DNA of 24,011 bases from an uncultured Oscillospiraceae bacterium (GCA_934533005.1 CAKTBC010000021.1:1-24011); one strand, 5' to 3'; numbered from the stretch's first letter, positions 6,489 to 14,615 are shown. Translations and numbers: made by a program. The notes: a model not told the origin generated them from the letters alone.

Positions 6489-8468
6489 TCAACGGATCAT
6501 CTCTTCAAATTCATCTTCCGTAATGACGGGGATGCCGAGCGTGCGCGCTTTGTCAAGCTTGCTCCCGGCAGCCTCGCCCGCAAGAACATACGCCGTTTTT
6601 TTTGAAACCGAGGACGACGCCTTGCCGCCGAAGGACTCAATGATGGCGCTCGCCTCGTCGCGCGTATATTTGGTGAGTGCACCGGTGAGGACGAACGTTT
6701 TGCCGAGAAATCGGTTATCGCGGCGTTCCTCGCGGCTGAGCATATTGACGCCCGCCTCCCGGAGCAGGCGGAGCTGATGCTTCGTCTGCGGGTTCTGTGC
6801 CCAGAAAACAACGCTCTCGGCGGTGATGGGGCCAATATCGTCCACGGCAGTCAGTTCGAGCGGCGTAGCGTTCTCGATGGCTTCCATGGAGCCAAAGGTG
6901 CGGGCGAGGACTTTGGCGGCCTTCTGTCCAACTTGTCGGATCCCGAACGCACACAGCAGGCGCGAGAGATCCTGCTGCTTGCTCTTTTCAATTTCATCCA
7001 TGAGGTTTTCCGCGGATTTTTTTCCCATGCGCTCGAGCGTTGCAACGGTCTGCGCGTCGAGCCGGTAGAGATCCGCCGGGGTCTTTACCATACCGCTGTT
7101 TACGAGCGCCTCAGCGAGCGAGAAGCCAAGACCTTCAATGTCCATCGCCTCGCGGGAGGCGAAATGGACGAGATTGCGCAGCCGCTGCGCCGGGCACTCC
7201 ACGCCCGTGCAGCGCACCGCCGCGCCATCCGGGTCGCGCTCTACTGGCGAGCCGCACTCCGGGCAGGTATCCGGCAGATGGAACGGTACGGTTCCCTCCG
7301 GCCGCTTTGTAAGATCGACACGGAGGACTTCCGGGATGATCTCCCCTGCCTTGCGCACGATGACCGTATCACCGATGCGCACATCGAGCTTGTCAATAAA
7401 ATCCTGATTGTGAAGCGTTGCCGCCGTAACGGTTGTACCGGCAAGGCGTACCGGTTCCACAATTGCCTTCGGCGTCAGCACGCCGGTACGGCCGACCTGC
7501 ACGACGATATCGCGCACGACGGACGGCTTTTCCTCCGGCGGGTATTTATATGCCACTGCCCAGCGCGGCGCCTTGGCGGTGCTGCCGAGAATTTCGCGCT
7601 GCGAAAGATCGTTGATCTTGATGACCGCGCCGTCGATATCAAATGGATAGCTCTCACGCGTATCGCCGATACGGCGTACCTCCTCGCAGCACTCCTCCAC
7701 GGTGCGGAACACCTTATGCGGCACAGTGTAAAAGCCGAGCTTTTCCAGCATATCGAGCGACTCCGCATGGGTTTTGGGCTGCTCGCCGGAGGTGAGCTGG
7801 ACGTTGAAAACGATGATATCGAGCTGGCGTTCCTTCGTCACCTTCGGATCAAGCTGACGCATCGATCCCGCGGCGGCGTTGCGCGGATTGGCAAGGAGCG
7901 TTTCCCCTTCGATCTCCCGGCGGCGGTTGTGCTCGAGAAACACCTCGCGCGCCATATACACCTCGCCGCGGACGATCAGCCGCTCCGGCGCGTTTTCGAG
8001 CTTGAGCGGGATATTCCGCAGGACACGGAGATTTTCCGTCACATCTTCGCCCGTGACGCCGTCGCCGCGCGTCGCGCCCTGATAGAATACGCCGTTTCGG
8101 TACTCAAGCGCCATCGAAAGGCCGTCGATCTTCGGCTCGACCGTATAGACCGGCTCACCGCCGAGGGCTTCGTTGGTCTTGCGGATGAAGTCCGTCAGTT
8201 CCTCATACGAAAAAACGTCGCTGAGCGATTCGAGCGGTACCTCGTGATGCACGGGCGAGAATTTTTCCGAGCGGTGACCGCCGACATGCTGCGTCGGGGA
8301 ATCCGGCGTAATGGTCTCCGGGTGCTCCGCTTCCAGGTCTTCCAACCGGCGCATCATCGCGTCATATTCAAAGTCGGAAATGGTGGGGGCATCCTTGTCG
8401 TAATAGGCTATGCTGTGGCGGCGCAGCTCGGCACGAAGCTCGGAAATCTCCTGTAAATAGTCCATCAT
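6489..8468 (-). CDS. ligA: NAD-dependent DNA ligase
   Basis: This is a 659-residue replicative and repair DNA ligase that seals nicks using NAD+. Domains in order: the N-terminal Ia domain with YYDKDAPTISDFEYD; the nucleotidyltransferase domain with the adenylated Lys in EPKIDG (K113); an OB fold; a Cys4 zinc finger (C402, C405, C420, C425); four helix-hairpin-helix motifs (about 430-575); and a BRCT domain (about 585-659, GKTFVLTGAL). The length is normal for the family. The start is ATG 8468, which overlaps the yunB stop as ATGA and has GGGAG upstream; a second ATG follows directly at 8465. It is the last gene of the murD-PLP-yunB-ligA unit and is followed by a hairpin. No missing catalytic residue was seen. 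Confidence 0.97.
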   Translation of the reverse strand: MMDYLQEISELRAELRRHSIAYYDKDAPTISDFEYDAMMRRLEDLEAEHPETITPDSPTQHVGGHRSEKFSPVHHEVPLESLSDVFSYEELTDFIRKTNEALGGEPVYTVEPKIDGLSMALEYRNGVFYQGATRGDGVTGEDVTENLRVLRNIPLKLENAPERLIVRGEVYMAREVFLEHNRRREIEGETLLANPRNAAAGSMRQLDPKVTKERQLDIIVFNVQLTSGEQPKTHAESLDMLEKLGFYTVPHKVFRTVEECCEEVRRIGDTRESYPFDIDGAVIKINDLSQREILGSTAKAPRWAVAYKYPPEEKPSVVRDIVVQVGRTGVLTPKAIVEPVRLAGTTVTAATLHNQDFIDKLDVRIGDTVIVRKAGEIIPEVLRVDLTKRPEGTVPFHLPDTCPECGSPVERDPDGAAVRCTGVECPAQRLRNLVHFASREAMDIEGLGFSLAEALVNSGMVKTPADLYRLDAQTVATLERMGKKSAENLMDEIEKSKQQDLSRLLCAFGIRQVGQKAAKVLARTFGSMEAIENATPLELTAVDDIGPITAESVVFWAQNPQTKHQLRLLREAGVNMLSREERRDNRFLGKTFVLTGALTKYTRDEASAIIESFGGKASSSVSKKTAYVLAGEAAGSKLDKARTLGIPVITEDEFEEMIR

Positions 8469-9103
8469 GTCTCTCCCGTATAAAAATAAGTCTGCGGAAC
8501 GCGTCCGACGATGATCGTTTCGGCAACCAATACTTCCGTGACAATCTGCGTGGAGCGAATTTCCCACGGCAGCAGGACGTCCGCGTCGACGCATACCTCC
8601 AAAAGGAGCTGGTGTTTTGTCTGGTTGATGCCGGCGTCGGTCAATACATTACGAAAATCTACCCGCGAGGACGTCAGCATCGTGATCTTGACCGGCACCG
8701 CAGGACCTCGCCCGAGGAAAAAGCTGACGCCCAGCAGATTTCCGAACGGGATGGACAAATCCAAATCCCCACGGTCCGATGCCTCCACGATCGCGTTGAG
8801 AAGCTCGGCAGAAAGAATATTCACCCGCGCCGTATCCGTTACAATGGCGCTGATCTGCCCATCGCCATCCTTTTCAAACGACACAAATTTCCCGCCGTCT
8901 GGCCCGAGGAGGCGCATTTCATTCTCTACAATGTTGCTCACGGTCTGCGTGATAAGATCGGATGCATTGGACACCGCCATCGCGCCGGTAAGAGTTCGAA
9001 AATACCGCACAGCAGGGATCAGAAACGCGATCGACGCGCCGATGAGCGCGAGAAAAAGCAGAAACGACGTCTGCCGCGGTGTGATTTTTCTCTGCAAAGG
9101 CAT
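8465..9103 (-). CDS. yunB: Sporulation protein YunB
   Basis: This is a 212-residue protein with a single N-terminal membrane helix (about 13-33) and an extracytoplasmic domain. It matches the YunB family, which in Bacillus subtilis is expressed in the mother cell during sporulation and is needed for normal spore formation. Recognisable parts are VSNASDLITQTVSNIVENEM, the central SIPFGNLLG segment, and the beta-rich C-terminal half ending VGRVPQTYFYTGE. The start ATG is supported by AGGGGGTG at 7-nt spacing. It sits 34 bp after the PLP enzyme and overlaps ligA by 4 bp. I saw no obvious sigma-E promoter directly upstream, so expression within the operon or from a promoter inside the upstream gene is possible. 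Confidence 0.9.
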   Translation of the reverse strand: MPLQRKITPRQTSFLLFLALIGASIAFLIPAVRYFRTLTGAMAVSNASDLITQTVSNIVENEMRLLGPDGGKFVSFEKDGDGQISAIVTDTARVNILSAELLNAIVEASDRGDLDLSIPFGNLLGVSFFLGRGPAVPVKITMLTSSRVDFRNVLTDAGINQTKHQLLLEVCVDADVLLPWEIRSTQIVTEVLVAETIIVGRVPQTYFYTGET

Positions 9104-9137
9104 ACGGGTTCACCCCCTATGCCGAAAAGTATATGCG

Positions 9138-10370
9138 TCAGGCAAGCATTTCAGTCAGCGCACTCAGCACGCCGAGTTTGCCGGATTCATACGTAAGTCC
9201 ACCTTGCAGAAAGCCGAGATAGGGCTCGCGCACGGGGCCGTCGCACGAGAGCTCCAGCGATGCGCCCTGAATGAACGTACCCGCCGCCATAACGACCGGG
9301 CTTTCATATCCCGGCATCGGCGCGGGGACAGGCAGCGCAAAGCTGTCCACGGGCGAGCCCTTCTGAATGCCCTGACAGAATTTCACAAGGTTGTCTGCTG
9401 TTTTCAACCGGATGGTCTGGATAATATCCGAGCGCTTTTCGTCGGAGGCCGGGAAGCTCTCAAAGCCGAGCGCTTCCAGCATCCCGGCGGCAAACGCCAT
9501 CGTTTTGAGCGCCTGCGACACGGTGTGCGGCGCGAAGAAAAAGCCCTGGAACAGCGTTCGATTCACGCCGAGCGAAGCGCCGCATTCGCTGCCGATGCCC
9601 GGAAGCGTCAGGCGCTCCGCCGCCTGCTCCACGAGATCGGCACGTCCGGCAACATACCCGCCCATAGGGGCGAGACCGCCACCGGGGTTTTTGATGAGCG
9701 ATCCGGCAATGAGATCGGCGCCGAGCGCCGTCGGCTCACACTCCTCGGTAAACTCACCGTAGCAATTATCCACGATGACCGCCGTGTCCGGGCAGCCTTC
9801 CTTTACCGCGCGGACGATCTCTCCGATCTCCGAAACGGCCAGCGCGCGCCGGGGAGCGTACCCGCGACTTCGCTGCACGAATGCCGCCGCGGGGTGCAGC
9901 TCCGATACGCGCCGCGTGATCCCGGGATAGTCCGGCCCGCCGTCCGAGGCAAGCTCGAGCTGCTCATACCGGATGCCAAGCGAAGCAAGCGAGCCGCGGC
10001 CGGAGCCGGTGATAGCGGTGTGGAGCGTATCGTACGGCGCTCCCGTGACGGCAAGGAGCGTATCGCCCGGCTGAAGCGCTCCATAGAGCGCACAGGCAAT
10101 GGCGTGCGTTCCGTTTACAAACGTGGTGCGCACAAGCGCCGCTTCCGCGCCAAAGACATCGGCATAGACCTTCTCCAACGTTTCACGGCCCAGATCGTCG
10201 TAACCGTAGCCGGTCGTCCCGGCAAAACACGGCTCGGACACACGGTGCGCGCGGAAAGCATCCAGCACGCGCTTCGTATTTTTCTCCGCCGTGCGCTCAA
10301 AGCCGCGGAAAACGGGCTGGAGGCGCTCTTCTACCTGCTCGGCCAGCGTATAAAGCTCTTCGTAATTCAT
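9138..10370 (-). CDS. PLP-dependent methionine gamma-lyase-related protein (aluminum resistance / YnbB family)
   Basis: This is a 410-residue fold-type I PLP enzyme of the Met_gamma_lyase (YnbB) family, historically called aluminum resistance protein. Visible features are GTTGYGYDDLGRE near residue 51, FVNGTHAIACALYG for cofactor phosphate and ring binding, the PLP-ring Asp in VIVDNCYGEF (D201), and the Schiff-base Lys in GSLIKNPGGG (K227). The true substrate of the family is not settled; a C-S lyase-like reaction is inferred from homology. The start ATG has AAAGGA about 8 nt upstream. It lies 13 bp downstream of murD and 34 bp upstream of yunB, in the same direction, so it is probably an operon member. 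The length is normal. Confidence 0.92.
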   Translation of the reverse strand: MNYEELYTLAEQVEERLQPVFRGFERTAEKNTKRVLDAFRAHRVSEPCFAGTTGYGYDDLGRETLEKVYADVFGAEAALVRTTFVNGTHAIACALYGALQPGDTLLAVTGAPYDTLHTAITGSGRGSLASLGIRYEQLELASDGGPDYPGITRRVSELHPAAAFVQRSRGYAPRRALAVSEIGEIVRAVKEGCPDTAVIVDNCYGEFTEECEPTALGADLIAGSLIKNPGGGLAPMGGYVAGRADLVEQAAERLTLPGIGSECGASLGVNRTLFQGFFFAPHTVSQALKTMAFAAGMLEALGFESFPASDEKRSDIIQTIRLKTADNLVKFCQGIQKGSPVDSFALPVPAPMPGYESPVVMAAGTFIQGASLELSCDGPVREPYLGFLQGGLTYESGKLGVLSALTEMLA

Positions 10371-10383
10371 GATCTTAATCCTT

Positions 10384-11769
10384 TTATTGCAGTTCGTTTA
10401 CAATGGTGCGGAACAACTCGCCGCGCTCCACAAAGTTTTTAAAATGGTCGAACGACGCGCACGCCGGAGAAAGCAGCACAAGATCGCCCTCCTCCGCGCT
10501 CGCCGCGGCGGCAAGCACCGCTTCCCGAAAATCGTCGATCTTGCGGATTGGAAGTTTCTCCGGATCATACAGCGGCGACTTTGTCACCGCATCGTAAATT
10601 TTCTCCGCCGTGAAGCCGGTAAGGAACAGCGCCTTGACATGGGCACATATCTCATCGCCGAGCGTATCGAACGGGATATGCTTATCATAGCCGCCCGCAA
10701 TGAGGATCGGCTTTTGCCGCAGGGCGTGCAGCCCCGCGATCGTGCGTGTGGGGCTCGACGCGATGGAGTCGTTGCAGTAGGTAACGCCCCGGAGTGTCCG
10801 AATCATTTCGAGCCGGTGCGCAACACCGCGGAAGCTCTCCGCCACGGCGCGGCAGGTATCGTCCGAGACGATGCCGTCGGTCGCGGCGAACGCTGCCATA
10901 TAGTTTTCGACATTATGTAAACCTGGAAGCAAAATACTTTCGGCGTCCATGAGCTTCGTCTCTTTTCCGCCGTGGCTGCGGTAAATGATGCCATCGCGCA
11001 GGAACACGCCGTTTTCGGGCGAGCTCTGACGGCTGAAGAAACGTACCTTCCCCGGACAATCCTCCGCAAATGCGCGGGTGATGGCGTTGTCGGCGTTGAG
11101 CACCGTGATACCGGCACTACCCTGAGAAAGGAAAATCTGCTTTTTGGCGGTCTGGTAGTCCTCGTAACTCGGATGGACATCGAGATGGTTCGGCGAAACA
11201 TTGGTGACGACCGCAATGTCCGGCTTACAGTTCATGCTGTGAAGCTGGAAGGAGCTGAGCTCGAGCACCGCCCAATCTTCGCTCGTCATCTCCGGCGCTT
11301 TGTCGAGCAGCGGCGTGCCGATGTTTCCGCCGAGAAATACGCGGTACCCCTGCGCCTTTAGGAGTTCCGAAATAATGGTGGTCGTGGTCGTTTTCCCGTC
11401 CGAGCCGGTCACGGCGATAATACGGCACGGGCAGACGGCGAAGAACGCCTCCATCTCCGATGTAAGGAGTGCGCCGCGCTCTTCGGCCGCAGCGAGTTCC
11501 GGCGTGAACGGATGCAGGCCGGGTGTGCGGAAGATCACGTCCTCGGTAATACCGGCAAGGTAATCCTCCCCCAGCACAAGACGGCAGCCCGCCGCTTCGA
11601 GTGCCGCGGCCTCGTCCTCACCAAACGCCTCGCGCGTGCGTTTGTCTCTCGCCGTGACGGTATAGCCCGCGTTGAGCAGAAGCCGCAGCAGCGGCCGGTT
11701 GCTCACGCCGAGGCCGACGACAGTGATGCTCTTCCCATGGAGCGATTGTATATAAGAATCCAGCGTCAT
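10384..11769 (-). CDS. murD: UDP-N-acetylmuramoyl-L-alanine--D-glutamate ligase
   Basis: This is a 461-residue cytoplasmic Mur ligase that adds D-Glu to UDP-MurNAc-L-Ala with ATP. The N-terminal Rossmann-like domain shows ITVVGLGVSNRP. The ATP loop is AVTGSDGKTTTT (GSDGKTTT at 122-129). The central domain has NIGTPLLD and LELSSFQL, then VTNVSPNHLDVH. The C-terminal domain has HRLEMIRTLRGVTYCNDS and ASSPTRT. The start is ATG 11769, with AGGAGG 5 nt upstream; an upstream extension to 11832 would run through the promoter and is rejected. It is the first gene of a four-gene unit with a clear promoter at 11804-11832. No other dcw cluster gene is adjacent, so murD lies apart from the rest of that cluster here. 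Confidence 0.96.
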   Translation of the reverse strand: MTLDSYIQSLHGKSITVVGLGVSNRPLLRLLLNAGYTVTARDKRTREAFGEDEAAALEAAGCRLVLGEDYLAGITEDVIFRTPGLHPFTPELAAAEERGALLTSEMEAFFAVCPCRIIAVTGSDGKTTTTTIISELLKAQGYRVFLGGNIGTPLLDKAPEMTSEDWAVLELSSFQLHSMNCKPDIAVVTNVSPNHLDVHPSYEDYQTAKKQIFLSQGSAGITVLNADNAITRAFAEDCPGKVRFFSRQSSPENGVFLRDGIIYRSHGGKETKLMDAESILLPGLHNVENYMAAFAATDGIVSDDTCRAVAESFRGVAHRLEMIRTLRGVTYCNDSIASSPTRTIAGLHALRQKPILIAGGYDKHIPFDTLGDEICAHVKALFLTGFTAEKIYDAVTKSPLYDPEKLPIRKIDDFREAVLAAAASAEEGDLVLLSPACASFDHFKNFVERGELFRTIVNELQ

Positions 11770-11803
11770 AATTGCCTCCTGAAAGTTTTTCTTTAACTTA
11801 TGT

Positions 11804-11832
11804 ATTATATTCGTTTTCCGGCAAAAATTCAA
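11804..11832 (-). promoter_or_regulatory. Sigma-A-type promoter for the murD operon
   Basis: TTGAAT (11827-11832) and a perfect TATAAT (11804-11809) are 17 bp apart on the minus strand. Transcription would start near 11797, about 28 nt before the murD ATG. Confidence 0.8.
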
Positions 11833-11844
11833 CTCCTATCAGCG

Positions 11845-11873
11845 TTGACAACCGTCCCGGAAGCGGGTAAAAT
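11845..11873 (+). promoter_or_regulatory. Sigma-A-type promoter for rnpB
   Basis: A perfect TTGACA (11845-11850) and TAAAAT (11868-11873) are 17 bp apart on the plus strand. The predicted transcription start, about 7 bp later, coincides with the first base-paired nucleotide of the RNase P RNA. The -35 boxes of this promoter and the divergent murD promoter are 12 bp apart. Confidence 0.88.
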
Positions 11874-11879
11874 ACCTAT

Positions 11880-12222
11880 GCGAGAAAGCCAAGCAGCCGC
11901 GGGCACAAGGCGAAAGCCTGTGCGTGAGGAAAGTCCGGGCTCCACAGGGCAAGGATAACGGGTAACGCCCGCCGGGGGTGACCCCAGGACAAGTGCAACA
12001 GAGATATACCGCCTGCCTTCGGGCAGGTAAGGGTGGAAAGGCGAGGTAAGAGCTCACCCACCGTCCGGAGACGGAACGGTGCTGTAAACTCTATTCGGAG
12101 CAACGCCGTGGAGGGACATACGACCGGCCCGGTCGTCCCGAGGAGGCGGCTGGAACGCATCGGCAACGGTGCGTCTAGATAGATGGCTGCGCAGACAGAA
12201 CCCGGCTTACAGGCTTTCTCGC
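11880..12222 (+). ncRNA. rnpB: RNase P RNA (catalytic RNA component)
   Basis: This is the RNA subunit of ribonuclease P, which matures the 5' ends of tRNAs. The conserved 5' core GAGGAAAGTCCGGGCTCC and the 3' core ACAGAACCCGGCTTAC are both present. The ends were set by the terminal P1 helix: GCGAGAAAGCC (11880-11890) pairs perfectly with 12212-12222. Internal helices are visible, for example GGCACAAGGCGAAAGCCTGTGC and CCTGCCTTCGGGCAGG. The overall length of about 343 nt and the layout look like the ancestral A type usual in Clostridia, but I have not folded it fully. It is the only plus-strand gene and has its own consensus-like promoter and terminator. Confidence 0.96.
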
Positions 12223-12230
12223 TTTATAAA

Positions 12231-12267
12231 ACACCCCGCCGAATCATATGGTTCGGCGGGGTGTTTT
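12231..12267 (+). terminator. Bidirectional intrinsic terminator between rnpB and the lipoprotein gene
   Basis: Perfect 13-bp arms (ACACCCCGCCGAA and its complement) with an 8-nt loop are followed by T residues on the plus strand and by TTTTATAAAG on the minus strand. It ends rnpB on one strand and directly abuts the stop of the small lipoprotein gene on the other. Confidence 0.92.
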
Positions 12268-12543
12268 TCACTCTTTTCCGGCGTCGTCTGTCGTCATGGC
12301 CGAAGCGGACGGTTTGGCCGACGCGCTCGCCACCGGCGTCTGTGTGGGCACAACGCCGGTATCGTCATCGGTGATGATGCCATCATCGTCGTTTACGATC
12401 CCGTCGTTCATGTCCGGCGTTGCGGTCATCGGGCTGCCCGAGGGCTTCGGCTCGTTCGTCGCCGACGGCTTATCTGCCGCGCCGCATGCGCAGAGCGAGA
12501 GCAGCGCCGCAAGTGCGAGAATATATACGATTCCCTTTTTCAT
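12268..12543 (-). CDS. Small low-complexity lipoprotein
   Basis: This is a 91-residue predicted lipoprotein of unknown function. The N-terminus MKKGIVYILALAALLSLCAC is a lipoprotein signal with a lipobox-like LCAC, so cleavage before the second Cys (C20) and diacylglyceryl anchoring are expected. The rest is disordered and rich in Ser, Thr, Pro, Ala and Asp, with an acidic patch (VNDDDGIITDDDTG). There is no recognisable domain. The ribosome site AGGAGG lies 7 nt before the ATG, which strongly supports a real gene. It stands alone, converging on rnpB, and its stop touches their shared terminator. The 3' end of the hydrolase operon terminator is about 60 bp upstream. I cannot assign a role. 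Confidence 0.82.
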   Translation of the reverse strand: MKKGIVYILALAALLSLCACGAADKPSATNEPKPSGSPMTATPDMNDGIVNDDDGIITDDDTGVVPTQTPVASASAKPSASAMTTDDAGKE

Positions 12544-12604
12544 GCGAAATCCTCCTAAACAAGAAATCCGCCGTTAGTATGCCTTTCTCTTCCGAATTTA
12601 TTAC

Positions 12605-12645
12605 AAAAAGCCAAACGCCCGGAAATTTCTCCGGGCGCTCGGCTT
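12605..12645 (-). terminator. Intrinsic terminator of the larA-hydrolase unit
   Basis: A two-part stem, GCCCGG arms continued by AAGCC/GGCTT around small internal loops, is followed on the minus strand by TTTTTG. It lies about 90 bp after the hydrolase stop and directly after the orphan reading-frame end at 12652. Confidence 0.8.
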
Positions 12646-12651
12646 GCAATA

Positions 12652-12673
12652 TTATTTCTTCGGCTTGAGGATG
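12652..12673. repeat. 22-bp direct repeat, copy 1 (matches leuS 3' end)
   Basis: The first 18 bases, TTATTTCTTCGGCTTGAG, are identical to 17439-17456, and 21 of 22 bases match overall. Both copies encode the same last residues, ILKPKK and stop, on the minus strand. The two copies bracket the CdaR, LarA-like and hydrolase genes. Confidence 0.6.
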
Positions 12674-12738
12674 GGCTTTATGCGATCGGCAGAATCTGGA
12701 TTCACCTTTGCGCCTCGCTCCGCAATGGTGTTTAAGCG
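12652..12738 (-). pseudogene. Orphan 3' end of a reading frame
   Basis: After the hydrolase stop, a shifted minus-strand frame runs to a TAA at 12652. It encodes 28 residues that look protein-like, ending IKPILKPKK, without an ATG or ribosome site of its own. It then runs directly into the terminator at 12605-12645. Its last codons are identical to those of leuS. It may be the surviving C-terminus of a displaced gene or simply chance. I do not recognise a family. Confidence 0.22.
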
Positions 12739-14615
12739 CCCAGCAGCGTTGTGGAGTTCATGCACATGCAAAGGGTAACAAGAACTGCATTGATGATGCC
12801 GCCGATGTATGGATTTCTGGTGCGCTTATAAATGGCACGGGAAATGTACGGCGTAACAAAGAGGATCAAAACCGCCGTATGCAGCCACGTCGGAATACGT
12901 GCCGTCGCGCCGACACCCCACATCTGGAACCCGGTGGACGCAAATGTCGTGTACTGGACGATGATGATCAGCAGCGGCCCAAGACAGTTGAAGAGCGCCA
13001 GAAGGAGCATATTGCCTTTTTCGTTCTTGCAGAGCGTCGTGCTGTAGCCCTGGGCGTTGACCGCAATGGAATTTGCAATAAAGAAAAGAAGGAACAGAAC
13101 GAAAAATGCCAGTGTAGCCGGGATCTTATTTGCGGGGAACGCTTTGACGGACCACTGCCAAAACCGGAAGTCGGTCTGGAAGAAGTAGTCTGCAAAAAAG
13201 ACGATGCCCCATGCGCACACGACCGTTGCCGCCGCAATGCCGATCGTTGCCAGTATCTCCTTTTTTGGCAGGATCACGCCGGTTTCCCGAAGATCAACGC
13301 CATTTTTCTTTCCGCAGCTGAAGTACCATGCAAAGAACGTGATCATAATCACCACAGCGTTCAAAGCGGCCCATCCGGCAATGCAGAATGTATTCTTCTG
13401 TTTCCAGATCGGGTCGATCCGGCTGTACATCGAGCTTGTCATGATTGTCCAGATGATCACGATCGAAAGAACGACCTTCACGACCGTAGTACCAAGGGAC
13501 CATGCGAGATCCGCGCGTCCGGCGGTCTGACGCATTTCCACCGGGTGCTTGAGCCGTTCAAAGCTGCGGCATTCCAGAAGGGCAACGGCAAAGAAGGCAA
13601 GGAATATCCAGAACCCGATCAGTCCGACAGCATTAAAGAAAACCTTGACCTGCCAAATCTGGCTGGTTTCATCTATGGAATATCCGGAAGGAAACCGGCT
13701 TTGCAGGAAGCTGATGCCATCCGCCGCCGCACCCGAATTGAACCATGTCTGCGCATGGATCGTAGACGGCGTATAGATCACACGTACGGTTTCCTTCCCA
13801 TCGATCACGGAAACGTACTGCTTACCGGGCGTCACGGCATCTTCTTCAAAGGAATCCGGATCGCCAAATGTGACAAACGCCTTTGCCATAGATGTGGAAA
13901 CGTAGTCACGTGTCGCTGTTTGCGGAACATTGTTCTCTTTCACCGTAAAGAAATAGTCGTCATAGCGTCCGGCAATGAGCCCCGTATCGCGCGAGCCGTA
14001 AATGTTATTGTATGCGCCGTTGCTTCCGACCTTAATGCCGAAGATATCCTTGTTGTCGTTGGAGTTATCCATAACGACCGGGTCGTAGGAGATGAGCAGG
14101 CATCCTGCAATCAGATTTGTCTGTTTTTCATCGTCGATCACGACCGCCTTGCTTACGGCGTTGGAACCCGCGGAATGGCCGCTGGCAATGATTCTTGTCC
14201 GGTCAACATAGGGCAGCGAAGAAACATAGTAACAAGCATCGTACAGGCCGTATGCGCCGTCTGCCGTCTCCGTGTTCGTCAGGTTTTCCGAGTTGCCATG
14301 GGAGTACATATCGATGGCTAAAACAACATAGCCGCGTCTTGCGTATTCCGTTGTGAACATATCGGCGTTTTCTTTATTATTATACCAGCCGTGGGCGTAA
14401 ACCACCGTGGGAGCCGGATTCTCCGGTGTTGCAGTTTTCGGAATATAAAGTTTTGCGCTCATGGTATGCCCGGAGATCGTTTCAATGGTAAGCGTTTTCA
14501 CTTCCACTTTGCCAAAGTTTGTCTGAATCAAATTGGTCGCGATCATGCTGATAAGCATCATAACGATGCAGATCACCAGCAGCCGTTTGGAGCGATCCTT
14601 AACTATGTTTTTCAT
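12732..14615 (-). CDS. Membrane-anchored alpha/beta hydrolase with polytopic C-terminal region
   Basis: This is a 627-residue membrane protein. Residues about 11-32 are an N-terminal membrane helix. Residues about 40-300 are an alpha/beta hydrolase: VVYAHGWYNN carries the oxyanion HGW, GYVVLAIDMYSHGNS follows, and the nucleophile elbow is GHSAG (S148). H287 (in STIHAQTW) is a likely catalytic His; D219 or D220 may be the acid. The second half has about seven or eight hydrophobic helices, with no transporter family that I recognise. The start ATG 14615 has GGAAAGGGG upstream and lies 26 bp after the LarA-like gene, so they are probably co-transcribed. Its base composition looks poorer in GC than ligA or leuS. 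Substrate and orientation are unknown; an esterase or peptidase on a membrane or external substrate is the cautious reading. Confidence 0.85.
   Translation of the reverse strand: MKNIVKDRSKRLLVICIVMMLISMIATNLIQTNFGKVEVKTLTIETISGHTMSAKLYIPKTATPENPAPTVVYAHGWYNNKENADMFTTEYARRGYVVLAIDMYSHGNSENLTNTETADGAYGLYDACYYVSSLPYVDRTRIIASGHSAGSNAVSKAVVIDDEKQTNLIAGCLLISYDPVVMDNSNDNKDIFGIKVGSNGAYNNIYGSRDTGLIAGRYDDYFFTVKENNVPQTATRDYVSTSMAKAFVTFGDPDSFEEDAVTPGKQYVSVIDGKETVRVIYTPSTIHAQTWFNSGAAADGISFLQSRFPSGYSIDETSQIWQVKVFFNAVGLIGFWIFLAFFAVALLECRSFERLKHPVEMRQTAGRADLAWSLGTTVVKVVLSIVIIWTIMTSSMYSRIDPIWKQKNTFCIAGWAALNAVVIMITFFAWYFSCGKKNGVDLRETGVILPKKEILATIGIAAATVVCAWGIVFFADYFFQTDFRFWQWSVKAFPANKIPATLAFFVLFLLFFIANSIAVNAQGYSTTLCKNEKGNMLLLALFNCLGPLLIIIVQYTTFASTGFQMWGVGATARIPTWLHTAVLILFVTPYISRAIYKRTRNPYIGGIINAVLVTLCMCMNSTTLLGA

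Noticed and set aside
6777..10442. Two long plus-strand open frames opposite ligA, yunB and the PLP enzyme
   Set aside because: They span several certain minus-strand genes, show no motif, and have no promoter or operon logic.
11770..11832. N-terminal extension of murD to 11832
   Set aside because: It would be translated through the murD promoter; ATG 11769 has a perfect AGGAGG.
11839..12166. Minus-strand open frames across 11839-12166
   Set aside because: They lie inside the RNase P RNA gene, whose conserved cores and closing helix are clear.
12708..14321. Plus-strand open frame of about 537 codons opposite the hydrolase gene
   Set aside because: The composition is Cys/Arg/His-rich with no domain, and the minus strand has the GHSAG hydrolase with a good ribosome site.
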